From Fodinicola acaciae (lineage in GTDB: Bacteria > Actinomycetota > Actinomycetes > Mycobacteriales > HKI-0501): 64,000 nt of DNA. A program made the position numbers and the translations under genes. Below, piece after piece: positions 44,694 to 53,093 of the stretch; within the stretch, counting starts at the first letter, position 1, and every line of letters begins with the position of its first letter. Where the stretch lies: assembly GCF_010993745.1 (NCBI RefSeq), contig NZ_WOTN01000001.1, positions 2,855,235-2,919,234 on the forward strand, read 5' to 3'. The notes beneath the pieces are model-generated. The model did no database searches. It had not been told where the DNA came from and was given only the letters and a program-made list of their open reading frames with translations.

Positions 44694-45113
44694 TCATGCG
44701 CGGACCAATGCACGCGCGCGCTGCCATCTCAGGACGAGAAGTGCGAGCGCGCCGACGAGTCCGATCACCTCGGCCACCACGCTGATCGTCTCCTGCGACC
44801 CGGCGCCGGTCTCGCGGAACCCGAACAACCCCACCGTGGTCGACACGTACAACGCCACCAGGCTGACCGCGTTGAAGCCGAACGCGATGAAGGCCGGCAG
44901 CCAGTGTCGCCACACCAACATCGCGACCCCGATCACCAGGCCGGCCACCGCGTTGACCACGAACAGCGGTCCGACCGCCGGAATGCCGGCGAAACCGGCA
45001 AAATACAGAGCCAGATGCACGTCCGCCGACATGAGTACGGCCGCCACGGTCACCCCGCGCACGACGTTGTCCGCTGTGTGGAAGGCGGCCGATTCCGCTC
45101 GCGTCCTTGTCAT
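44694..45113 (-). CDS. Four-helix membrane protein, unrecognised
   Basis: 139 residues with four hydrophobic segments (about 18-42, 46-68, 72-95, 108-128) and a basic C-terminus RWQRARALVRA. I do not recognise the family; DoxX-like or DUF4383-like small membrane proteins look similar. It ends 32 bp before the sigma gene and may be cotranscribed with it. Confidence 0.6.
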   Translation of the reverse strand: MTRTRAESAAFHTADNVVRGVTVAAVLMSADVHLALYFAGFAGIPAVGPLFVVNAVAGLVIGVAMLVWRHWLPAFIAFGFNAVSLVALYVSTTVGLFGFRETGAGSQETISVVAEVIGLVGALALLVLRWQRARALVRA

Positions 45114-45231
45114 GCCTAAGGATACGGACGGCGGTTACAAACGGTTCAGCTGAACCATCCGCGTCCCGGTTTCGTGTGTACGGCGGTAGGCGTACCAACC
45201 GAGAGGCTCTACCAATCCGAGAGGCAGAGTG

Positions 45232-45711
45232 ATGTCCGACTTCGAGTTCTCCCGCCGCAGGATGATCGCCGGCACCGCGCTGGCGGTCGGCAGCAGCGCC
45301 GTACTCACCGCCTGCGGCGGCGGCACCACCACCCCGTCCAGCCCGCCCACCACCGGCGGCGCACCGGAACCGACCGGCGCGGCCAACAGCTCAGGTGGCG
45401 GCAGCGGCGGCGGACAGGCGCTGGCGAAACTTTCGGACATCCCGGTCGGCCAGGCCATCTCCACCAAGACCCCGGACGGCCGTACGGTCATCGTCGCGCA
45501 ACCGACCGCCGGCACCGCCGTGGCCTTCAGCGCCACCTGCACCCACATGGGGTGCACGGTCGCGCCGGTCGGCAAACAGCTGAACTGCCCGTGCCACGGC
45601 TCACAGTTCGACGCGACCACCGGCAAGGTCCTGCAGGGGCCAGCCGCGCGACCACTGTCCACTGTGGACGTACACGTCGCCGACGGCAACGTCGTGGCCG
45701 GCAAGGCATAG
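45232..45711 (+). CDS. Tat-exported Rieske [2Fe-2S] lipoprotein
   Basis: 159 residues from the ATG at 45232. Twin-arginine signal (SRRRMIAGTA) with a lipobox-like LTAC, then a Ser/Gly/Pro linker and a Rieske domain with CTHMGC and CPCHGSQF holding the cluster. Not part of a bc1 complex; it resembles solitary actinobacterial Rieske lipoproteins, presumably an electron carrier outside the membrane. Partner unknown. Confidence 0.88.
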   Translation: MSDFEFSRRRMIAGTALAVGSSAVLTACGGGTTTPSSPPTTGGAPEPTGAANSSGGGSGGGQALAKLSDIPVGQAISTKTPDGRTVIVAQPTAGTAVAFSATCTHMGCTVAPVGKQLNCPCHGSQFDATTGKVLQGPAARPLSTVDVHVADGNVVAGKA

Positions 45712-45761
45712 TGCTGGGAAAGCCGGAGCCGGGTGTGCCGTTTGGGGCGTGTCGCTGCCAC

Positions 45762-46952
45762 CTAGACCGTGCGGTCCCGGCCGGCGAAAACCCCGAAGAC
45801 CGCGCAAACCAACGTAACGACAATTAGCGCCATCAGTGGCACCGTCCACCCTCCGGAAACCACATGTAGCGCACCAAAAATCAGTGGCCCGACAGCAGCG
45901 ATGAGATAGCCGATGGACTGAGCCATGCCAGAAAGAGCCGCCGCGCCGGCTGGGTTGGCGGCGCGGAGGCTGAAGAAGGAGAGCGCGACGACGAGACAGC
46001 CACCGGCACCGAGGCCGGAGATGCTGACCCAGAGTGCGGCCAGGGACGGCGCGAAGATCAGGCCAACGTAACCGACGACGGCGGCCAGTGCCACGCCGCT
46101 GGCGAAAGCGCGTTGGCTGCGCATTTTCCGCAGCAGCAAAGGACCGCCGATGTACGTGGCGAGTGACACCGCCTGGTAGAGGAAGACCAGGAACCCGGCC
46201 TGCACGGGAGAGTAACCGGAGTCGGTCAGCAGAGTCGGCAGCCAGCCGATGCAGACATAGAACCCAAACGACTGCAGGCCCATGAACAGGGTGACCTGCC
46301 AGGCAAGCGCCGACCGCCACGGCGTACGTGCCTGATGCCCGGCCGAGCTGGAGCCGGCCTCACCACCTCGCCACTGCGGGATCCACAGCAACAGAGCCAG
46401 AACAGCGATCCCGGCCCAGCAGGCCAACGCCAACCGCCAGCCGCCGGCGGATGCCGCGATCGGGGCGGAAACACCGGATCCGATCGCCGCCACACCGGAC
46501 ATCGTCGCCGCGTAGATGCCGGTCACCAACGTGATCTCGGCCGGAAAATGGTGCTTCACGACGCTCGGCAACAGCACGTTGCCGGCCGAGATCGCCACGC
46601 TCAGCACCAAAGTGCCGGCGAACAACGCGATCACCGACGGCGTCGACCGTAACAACAGGCCGGCGATGAGGACGATCAGGGCGATTCCGAGTACGCGCTC
46701 CACGCCGTAACGACGGCCGATCGCCGCCAACGGCACCGATGACAGGCCGAAAGCGACCAGCGGCGTCGCGTTGAGCAGGCCGAGAGAATTCGTCGTCAGG
46801 CCGGTGTCGGCGGACAGCCAGGGCAGCACCGGCCCGACCGCTGTCAGCGGCGCGCGCAGATTGGCCGCCAGCAACAAAACACCGGCCAGGACCAGCGCGC
46901 CACGCAACCACCGGGTCCGCCGGTCGGGCTGTTTTTCCGTCAGCGAGGTCAA
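45762..46952 (-). CDS. MFS transporter, CynX/NimT-like
   Basis: 396 residues from a TTG at 46952 that overlaps the SDR stop (TTGA). About 12 membrane spans; NLRAPLTAVGPVLPWLSADTGL near the N-terminus and the inter-domain loop match CynX/NimT cyanate/2-nitroimidazole-type carriers. The rest of the open frame upstream is a shadow of the SDR. Cotranscribed with that SDR; cargo unknown. Confidence 0.82.
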   Translation of the reverse strand: MTSLTEKQPDRRTRWLRGALVLAGVLLLAANLRAPLTAVGPVLPWLSADTGLTTNSLGLLNATPLVAFGLSSVPLAAIGRRYGVERVLGIALIVLIAGLLLRSTPSVIALFAGTLVLSVAISAGNVLLPSVVKHHFPAEITLVTGIYAATMSGVAAIGSGVSAPIAASAGGWRLALACWAGIAVLALLLWIPQWRGGEAGSSSAGHQARTPWRSALAWQVTLFMGLQSFGFYVCIGWLPTLLTDSGYSPVQAGFLVFLYQAVSLATYIGGPLLLRKMRSQRAFASGVALAAVVGYVGLIFAPSLAALWVSISGLGAGGCLVVALSFFSLRAANPAGAAALSGMAQSIGYLIAAVGPLIFGALHVVSGGWTVPLMALIVVTLVCAVFGVFAGRDRTV

Positions 46953-47776
46953 TTTTCCACGAAGATGTCCGGAGCCAGGTCCGGCCCGCCGCCATACTTC
47001 GACAGGTCGGTGACACCGGCCTCGGCGAGCACGTCGGTGTCGATGTAGGTGTTGCCGGTGGCCTCGGTCGACGGCCGCGACAGGATTTCCACGGCCGCGT
47101 CCGCGACGATGTCCGGCGTACGCGCGCGGGCCATCGCCTCGTCGCCGCCGAGCAGGTTCTGCACCGCCGCGGTGGCGATGATCGTGCGCGGCCACAGGCA
47201 GTTGGCGGCGATCCCGTCACCGCGGAACTCCTCGGCCCAGCCCAGCGTCAGCAGGCTCATGCCGTATTTCGACAGCGTGTAAGCCGGATGACCGCCCAGC
47301 CACTCCGGTTTCAGGCCGACCGGCGGCGACAGCGTCAGGATGTGCGGATTGGTCGTGCCGCGCATGTGCGGCACACACGCGCGGGTCAGCAGAAACGTGC
47401 CGCGTACGTTGATCTGCTGCATCAGGTCGAACCGCTTCACCGGCAGCTCGACCGTGCCGAGCAGGTTGATCGCGCTCGCGTTGTTGACGCAGAAGTCGAC
47501 GCCGCCGAAACGCTCGACAGCCTCGTCGACGGCGCGCTGCACGTCTTCCTCACGGCGTACGTCACCGACCACCGCGTGCGCCTGCCCGCCGGCCTCCTCG
47601 ATCTCGGCGGCGGCGGTGTGCACGGTGCCGGGCAGCCGCGGATCCGGCTCGCCGGTTTTCGCGAGCAGCACGACGTTGGCGCCACGCCGGCCGGCGGCGA
47701 CCGCGATCGCCAGTCCGATTCCCCGGCTGCCACCGGACATCACCATCGTCCGGCCGGTCCAGTCCTGTTCCGCCAT
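46949..47776 (-). CDS. Short-chain dehydrogenase (HSDL2-like)
   Basis: 275 residues from the ATG at 47776 with AAGGATG upstream. SGGSRGIG cofactor loop and YTLSKYG catalytic Tyr/Lys; the long N-terminal segment with KTGEPDPRLPGTVHTAAAEIE and the AANCLWPRTIIATAAVQNL block are typical of HSDL2-type SDRs thought to handle fatty acyl or similar substrates. Coupled to the MFS gene. Confidence 0.87.
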   Translation of the reverse strand: MAEQDWTGRTMVMSGGSRGIGLAIAVAAGRRGANVVLLAKTGEPDPRLPGTVHTAAAEIEEAGGQAHAVVGDVRREEDVQRAVDEAVERFGGVDFCVNNASAINLLGTVELPVKRFDLMQQINVRGTFLLTRACVPHMRGTTNPHILTLSPPVGLKPEWLGGHPAYTLSKYGMSLLTLGWAEEFRGDGIAANCLWPRTIIATAAVQNLLGGDEAMARARTPDIVADAAVEILSRPSTEATGNTYIDTDVLAEAGVTDLSKYGGGPDLAPDIFVEN

Positions 47777-47851
47777 GACGGTCATCCTTACTCACCGGTA
47801 CGGCCGGCGGTCGGCACGAGTGGCGCACCTCACGTGCCTACCATCGCAGAC

Positions 47852-48826
47852 ATGCCTGAGATCCGACTCCTCGCCACCGGCGGCACGATCGCGAGCCGCG
47901 CCGGCGCCAACGGCCGCTATGCCGCCGCCACCGGTGCCGAGCTGCTCACCAACACCGCGCTGCCCGACGACGTGCGGGTGTCGGTGCGCGACGTCGCCAC
48001 GATCGCGAGTTTCGCCTGGCGGTCCGAGGAGTTGCGTACGCTGCGACGGCACATCGACCAGGCACTGGCCGACCCGGAGGTGGCCGGCATCGTCGTCACA
48101 CACGGCACCGACACGATGGAGGAAGTCTCGTTCCTGATCTCGCTCGGTCACGGCGATCCGCGGCCGATCGTGTTCACCGGCGCGCAGCGTACGCTCGACG
48201 ACCCGGCCGCCGACGGGCCGGCCAACCTGTCCGACGCGGTCGCGCTCGCCGCCCATCCGGCCGCTCGCGAGCGCGGGGTCCTGCTGTGTTTCGACGGTCA
48301 TGCGTACGCGGCCCGCGGCGTCCGCAAGGTCGACACGCTCAGCACGCACGGCTTCGACGCGCCCGGCCGCGGACCGGCATTGCGCGTCGCCGCCGGCCGG
48401 ATCATTCCGCTGACCGCGCCGGCGCGGCCACCGGCGCTGCCGATCACCGCCGACTCGGCGATCCCGCGCGTCGACGTGATTCCGCTCTATCTCGGCGCCG
48501 ACACCACCCTTTTCGACGCGGCGTTGGCGGCCGGCGCGAGAGGTCTCGTGCTCGCGGCTTTCGGTGCTGGCAACGCGAATCCGGAAATCCTGGAAGCCGT
48601 ACGACAAGCCGTCGCCGACGGCGTCGCCGTACTCGTCTGCTCACGTGTCCACAGTGGACCGGTGGCGCCGCTCTACGGCGGCGGAGGCGGCGCGTCGCTG
48701 GCCGAGGCGGGCGCGCTTTTCGGTGTGGACCTGAGTCCGTGGCAGGGCCGCATGTTGCTCGCCGCCGCGATCGCCTCCACTCCGGACGCCGCGAAGACCG
48801 TCGCGGATTGGCTCGCCGTGCCATGA
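47852..48826 (+). CDS. Type I L-asparaginase
   Basis: 324 residues, no signal peptide, so cytoplasmic. N-terminal nucleophile Thr in LLATGGTIAS and the second threonine motif VVTHGTDTMEE are intact; the C-terminal domain has PLYLGADTT and FGAGN. Hydrolyses asparagine to aspartate and ammonia. Start ATG at 47852; the open frame extends upstream as an SDR shadow. The next gene begins 7 bp later. Confidence 0.92.
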   Translation: MPEIRLLATGGTIASRAGANGRYAAATGAELLTNTALPDDVRVSVRDVATIASFAWRSEELRTLRRHIDQALADPEVAGIVVTHGTDTMEEVSFLISLGHGDPRPIVFTGAQRTLDDPAADGPANLSDAVALAAHPAARERGVLLCFDGHAYAARGVRKVDTLSTHGFDAPGRGPALRVAAGRIIPLTAPARPPALPITADSAIPRVDVIPLYLGADTTLFDAALAAGARGLVLAAFGAGNANPEILEAVRQAVADGVAVLVCSRVHSGPVAPLYGGGGGASLAEAGALFGVDLSPWQGRMLLAAAIASTPDAAKTVADWLAVP

Positions 48827-48833
48827 TCGGCAG

Positions 48834-49472
48834 GTGAAGCTGACCAAACTCGGACATGCCTGCGTACGGCTGGAAAAAGACGATCGGGTGATCGTGATCG
48901 ATCCCGGCATTTTCAGCCAGGAAACGGACGCGCTGGACGGCGTCGACGCCGTTCTCATCACCCACGAGCACGACGACCACCTCGACGCCGAGCGGGTCGG
49001 CCGCGCGATGGCCGGCAATCCGGAGCTGCGCGTCTATGCCAACGCCGCGGTCGCGGAAAGCTATCCGGAGCTGGCCATCGAGCGGATCGGCGCCGGCGAC
49101 CGGTTCACCGCCGCCGGTTTCGACGTGCGGGTCCACGGAGAATGGCACGCCGCCGGCCATCCTGACGACGACATCGCGGCCAACTGCGGTTTTCTCGTCG
49201 ATGGCGAGGTTTTTCATCCGGGCGACTCGCTCACCGTGCCGGAAGATCGCGTGTCGACGCTGCTGCTCCCGTGCGACGCGCCATGGCTCAAAGGCGCCGA
49301 AATGGTCGCCTACCTGCGAGAAATCGCACCGCCACGCGCATACGCGATCCACGACGCGTACGTGTCGCAGATCGGCATGGAGCGGATCGTGGGCGGCTGG
49401 CTGGAGTATGAGGCGGAGCGGGCCGGCGCGGACATCCGGCCGCTCAAGCCAGGAGAGACGGTCGACCTCTAG
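48834..49472 (+). CDS. MBL-fold metal-dependent hydrolase (UlaG/YtkL-like)
   Basis: 212 residues, GTG start. Metallo-beta-lactamase motif THEHDDHLDA, early GHACVRLE, later HPGDSLTVP with a metal-bridging Asp. Short form with no C-terminal RNA-binding part. Cotranscribed with the asparaginase. Substrate unknown. Confidence 0.87.
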   Translation: MKLTKLGHACVRLEKDDRVIVIDPGIFSQETDALDGVDAVLITHEHDDHLDAERVGRAMAGNPELRVYANAAVAESYPELAIERIGAGDRFTAAGFDVRVHGEWHAAGHPDDDIAANCGFLVDGEVFHPGDSLTVPEDRVSTLLLPCDAPWLKGAEMVAYLREIAPPRAYAIHDAYVSQIGMERIVGGWLEYEAERAGADIRPLKPGETVDL

Positions 49473-49479
49473 GGCGTGT

Positions 49480-50180
49480 CTCCGCTTCCAGCGTCGGCTC
49501 TTTCCGCCATTGCGGGAATGCAGCGAGGTCTCCACAGCAAGATTGACGCGGTCATCGACGGTGAACCCGAGAGAGAATCCGACTCCGGCGCGGCGCAGTT
49601 CGGCGGCGAAGATCTTGCTGGCCCCGGCCGAGTCGGTGCGCATCAGCACCCGCGGCCCATCCGGATCATCGGGGGGCCGGGCCGCCTCGGGCAACGCGGC
49701 CAACGTCAGTTTCAGGAGTTCGACGTGGTCGGCGGCGGTGTTGGAGCCCGCGTTGCCCGGACGCAGGATGGCCGCCAATGCCTCCCCACCCGCGATTTCC
49801 GGCCGATCCAGAAACGTCATCAACGGATGGAAACCCCAGGTATGTTTCCAGGTAGCGGCCGCGTTTTCCTTGTCCGAATGGGCGACCGCGATGGTCGCGT
49901 CAGCGTCGATGATCAACTCCGCGGTCAGGTCCGGGCCAGCACCGGCTGCCCACGCCTGCTCCCGCGCTGCCGCCCGGGCCACGGCCACCGCCGCCAGGTG
50001 CTGGCCGTCGATACGTTCCAGCAGCCGCCAGGCGGTCGGCATCGAGGCAACCTGCCCAAACAACGTGCCACGATCCCGCAGCACCTCGATTCCGGTCACC
50101 GTCTTCGCGCCGGCGTGCGACACCAGCCCCTTACCCGACCCATCAACCTTGACCCGCCGACCACGCTTGCCACTCTCCAT
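49480..50180 (-). pseudogene. IS1380-family transposase remnant
   Basis: About 230 codons of an IS1380-type transposase: RRVKVDGSGKGLVSHAGA, DLTAELIIDADATIAVAHSDKENAAATWKHTWGF and RTDSAGASKIF. Between SHAGA and the next conserved piece (VLRDRGTLFGQVASMPTAWRLL) some 50 expected residues are missing, and the right half of the protein is absent, the frame running into antisense of the MBL gene. So it carries an internal deletion and a 3' truncation. The rest of the gap to 50341 is its former upstream region. Confidence 0.85.
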
Positions 50181-50299
50181 CTACGGAGTGCCTTCCCGTC
50201 AGCGAACACTGGACCTTCGACAAGCCCAGCTTCCCTTACAGGACAGGCACTTCCGTGCATTTCAAGCCGGTGTCACACCTTCAGCATGAAACACCTGGG

Positions 50300-50332
50300 C
50301 TAGTGTCTCGAGTCCGAAACTCGGGACACTAG
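50300..50332. promoter_or_regulatory. 33-bp palindrome before the NUDIX gene
   Basis: CTAGTGTCTCGAGT and ACTCGGGACACTAG pair over 14 positions with one mismatch around a 5-nt loop (CCGAA), ending 10 bp before the NUDIX GTG. It may be an operator or a hairpin left at the end of the adjoining IS1380 remnant. Confidence 0.5.
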
Positions 50333-50341
50333 AATCTCGCC

Positions 50342-50872
50342 GTGCGATGGACGGTGCGTTCCGAGCAAGAGCTCTACGCCGACGAATGGCTCGACATCCG
50401 GCTCGCCGATGTCGAGCTGCCAGACGGAAAACGCCTGTCGCACCGGCTGATCCGGACGGCCGCCGGCGCCGGCACAGTCATCGCCAACGACCGCGGCGAG
50501 GTGCTGTTGCTGTGGCGCCACCGGTTCATCACCGACGTGTGGGGTTGGGAAATCCCGATCGGCATGGTCGAGCCCGGGGAGGATCCGCTGCGGGCGGCGG
50601 CGCGCGAGGCCGAGGAGGAGACCGGCTGGCGGCCGGTCGGGCTGCGACCGCTGCTCACACTCCAGCCGTCCGCCGGCATCACCGACTCCGTCCACCATAT
50701 TTTCTTTGCTTCCAACGCGGTTCACGTTGGTGAGCCGACCGATCCGTACGAGGCCGAGCGGGTTGAATGGATCGCGCTCGCCGACGTGCCGGCGCTGATC
50801 GGACGCGGTGAGATCGTCAGCAGCACGACGATCAGCGCGCTGCTTTACGCCTCCGCGAGCAGATCCGGGTGA
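50342..50872 (+). CDS. NUDIX hydrolase (ADP-ribose pyrophosphatase-like)
   Basis: 176 residues, GTG start. Complete Nudix box GMVEPGEDPLRAAAREAEEETGW (G-x5-E-x7-RE-x2-EE-x-GW) with the N-terminal domain of ADPR-type enzymes. Hydrolyses a nucleoside diphosphate linked to another moiety. The start is very close to the 33-bp palindrome, so the ribosome site would lie inside it. Ends 43 bp before the glutamate decarboxylase. Confidence 0.88.
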   Translation: MRWTVRSEQELYADEWLDIRLADVELPDGKRLSHRLIRTAAGAGTVIANDRGEVLLLWRHRFITDVWGWEIPIGMVEPGEDPLRAAAREAEEETGWRPVGLRPLLTLQPSAGITDSVHHIFFASNAVHVGEPTDPYEAERVEWIALADVPALIGRGEIVSSTTISALLYASASRSG

Positions 50873-50915
50873 GCCGTGGCAGGCTAGCGCCATAATCGTC
50901 AGGAAGGACGCGGAA

Positions 50916-52292
50916 ATGGCGCTGCACAGGGGTCGGCCCGGACCGGATTCGACACGGCACATGGCAAATCCGATCCTGACCGAGGTGATACCGGCTCTTG
51001 GCGAGAAAATAACGTTGCCATACGACCGGATCGGCGACGGACCGGTGCCGGCGGACATCGCGTACCAACTGGTGCACGACACGCTCATCCTGGATGGAAA
51101 CGCCAAGCTCAACCTGGCGACCTTCGTGACCACCTGGATGGAGCCGCAGGCCGCCCGGCTGATGGCCGAGTCCGCCGACAAGAACATGATCGACAAGGAC
51201 GAATATCCGCTGACCGCCGAGCTCGAGCAGCGATGCGTCACCATCCTCGCCGACCTGTGGAACGCACCCGATCCGCGAAATGCGGTGGGCTGTTCCACCA
51301 CCGGATCATCCGAGGCCTGCATGCTCGCCGGGATGGCGCTGAAAAGACGCTGGATGAAGCTTGGCCGCAGCGGCCGGCCCAACCTGGTCATGGGGATCAA
51401 CGTCCAGGTATGTTGGGAAAAATTCTGCAACTACTGGGAAGTCGAGCCGCGTTTCGTACCGATGGAAGGCGACCGCTTCACCATCTCTCCGGAGGAAGCG
51501 GTCCAGCGCTGCGACGAGAACACCATCGGCGTTGTCGGCATTCTCGGCTCGACCTTCGACGGCAGCTACGAACCGATCGCCGAGCTGGCCGCCGCGCTCG
51601 ACGACTTGCAGGCACGCACCGGCCTCGACATCCCGCTGCACGTCGACGGCGCGTCCGGCGGCATGATCGCGCCCTTCCTGGATCCCGGCCTGGTCTGGGA
51701 TTTCCGGCTGCCGCGGGTCGCGTCGATCAACACCTCCGGCCACAAGTACGGCCTGGTTTACCCTGGCGTCGGCTGGGCCATCTGGCGCGACCGTGCCGCA
51801 CTGCCGGACGAACTGGTCTTCCGGGTCAACTACCTCGGCGGCGAAATGCCGACCTTCGCGCTGAACTTCTCGCGACCAGGTGCGCAGGTCGCCGCGCAAT
51901 ATTACATGTTCTTGCGACTCGGCCGGGAAGGCTACCGTACGGTCCAGCAGGCGTCGCGGGACATCGCCATGGACCTGGCGCGGCGTATCGCCGATCTCGG
52001 CCCGTTCCGACTGCTGACCCGCGGCGACCATCTGCCGGTTTTTGCGTTCACCACCAAGGACAGCGTCGACTCGTTCAGCGTTTTCGATGTGTCGCAACGG
52101 CTGCGGGAACGAGGATGGCAGCTGCCGGCGTACACCTTTCCGGAAAATCGTACGGATTTGGCGGTGCTGCGGGTGGTCGTACGGAATGGGTTTTCGGCTG
52201 CGCTTGGGGATGAGTTGATCAGTGATCTTGAGCGGATTTTGCCGGTGTTGAGTGGTGGAGGGCGTGCGGCGGCCAGTGCGTTTCATCATTAG
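50916..52292 (+). CDS. gadB: Glutamate decarboxylase
   Basis: 458 residues from the ATG at 50916 behind AGGAAGG. PLP fold-type I: GSSEACMLAGMALKRRW, HVDGASGGMIAPF and the PLP lysine K277 in SGHKYGLVYPG, plus NFSRPGAQVAAQYYMFLRLGR. Converts glutamate to GABA and consumes a proton, so it may serve acid resistance or GABA metabolism; no antiporter is adjacent. The stop is followed at once by the second repeat region. Confidence 0.92.
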   Translation: MALHRGRPGPDSTRHMANPILTEVIPALGEKITLPYDRIGDGPVPADIAYQLVHDTLILDGNAKLNLATFVTTWMEPQAARLMAESADKNMIDKDEYPLTAELEQRCVTILADLWNAPDPRNAVGCSTTGSSEACMLAGMALKRRWMKLGRSGRPNLVMGINVQVCWEKFCNYWEVEPRFVPMEGDRFTISPEEAVQRCDENTIGVVGILGSTFDGSYEPIAELAAALDDLQARTGLDIPLHVDGASGGMIAPFLDPGLVWDFRLPRVASINTSGHKYGLVYPGVGWAIWRDRAALPDELVFRVNYLGGEMPTFALNFSRPGAQVAAQYYMFLRLGREGYRTVQQASRDIAMDLARRIADLGPFRLLTRGDHLPVFAFTTKDSVDSFSVFDVSQRLRERGWQLPAYTFPENRTDLAVLRVVVRNGFSAALGDELISDLERILPVLSGGGRAAASAFHH

Positions 52293-52299
52293 TGAAGGG

Positions 52300-52453
52300 G
52301 TGCGTGGCAGCGGTGGTGGGGGGCCAACTGGTGGCGTGTTGGGGCATCGTCCGTTTGTTGCGTGAGAGGGGTGGGTTTCTGGTTGGTGCGTTGGAGAGAT
52401 GGTCCCGTCTTTCTTTGTTGCGTTGCGTCTCTCCTTTGTTGCGTGGGTGGGTG
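52300..52453 (-). repeat. C/A-rich (minus strand) low-complexity tail, copy 2
   Basis: Reads as G/T-rich on the plus strand (GGTGGGTTTCTGGTTGGTGCG and similar). It corresponds to the tail of copy 1 in reverse orientation and begins right after gadB. No supported gene; the open frames here come from strand bias. Confidence 0.55.
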
Positions 52454-52584
52454 GTTTTCGCCTGCGCGGCGGGCGCGCCTACGCGGCGAGCGACCTCAGG
52501 GAGGGGGGCGGGACGCCAATCGGTGTGCATTGGGGGTGCGGGCGGCGGTTGTGGGTGGGGCTGGGTTTTCTGGGCTTGCTCGGT
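52454..52584 (-). repeat. Repeat block D, copy 2
   Basis: Reverse-complement counterpart of 32427-32556, including CGCCTGCGCGGC and GCCAATCGGTGTGCAT. It joins directly (GGGCTTGCTC-GGTCAC) to the block that lies on the other side of the hairpin in copy 1, showing that the hairpin is absent here. Confidence 0.7.
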
Positions 52585-52673
52585 CACCTATTGGAAACAA
52601 CCCGTCGGCATGCATGCCATCACAGCGGCCGGGGTGGTGCTGATGTGGCTACTGTGGCTGGCAATGCGGGTGA

Positions 52674-52926
52674 GGCGGCTCGGCTGCGTAATACTTGTTA
52701 AACAAGGCATCAAAGCGGACATTTTCGGCCGGCCGGCAGTCACAACAGCATTATCAACCTCAGTAGTCACACCCGTCACAGCCTCAGGCGATCGCGACGG
52801 CGTGAAGGCCTTGTTTCTTGCGTCCAACGCTAGTAACTCGACATTCACGCCATCCGCGACCCCCACAAGCCGGACATTTAGCGCTCCACATGCCTCCGGA
52901 TCCCACATAGTGGACCTTCACGCCAC
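52674..52926 (-). repeat. Repeat block A, copy 2
   Basis: About 253 bp matching 31984-32234 in reverse orientation. Contains the same CTTGTT-A-AACAAG palindrome (52694-52706) and GTATTACGCAG on the minus strand. The 89 bp between this block and block D (52585-52673) match copy 1 only over about 30 bp (GCCGACGGGTTG...). Confidence 0.85.
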
Positions 52927-53093
52927 CCACCGGGACACCACGGCACCGCCGGCGCCCCAGCCACACAAACCGGACCACACCACGTACGAAACCGCACCCG
53001 CGGCACCCAACAGCGAAACCCCGCGCAGGCGAAAACCCAACCACCCCCAAAACGCAACACTCAGAAAACCCAATCCCACCTACCCAACCACTC
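52927..53093 (+). repeat. C/A-rich tail on the other side of block A, copy 2
   Basis: Plus-strand C/A-rich sequence with GCGCAGGCGAAAACCCAACC and CTCAGAAAACCCAATCCC, close to the tail of copy 1 (GCGCAGGCGAAAAACCCAACC). So block A is flanked on both sides by outward-facing C/A-rich tails. No gene seen. Confidence 0.6.
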
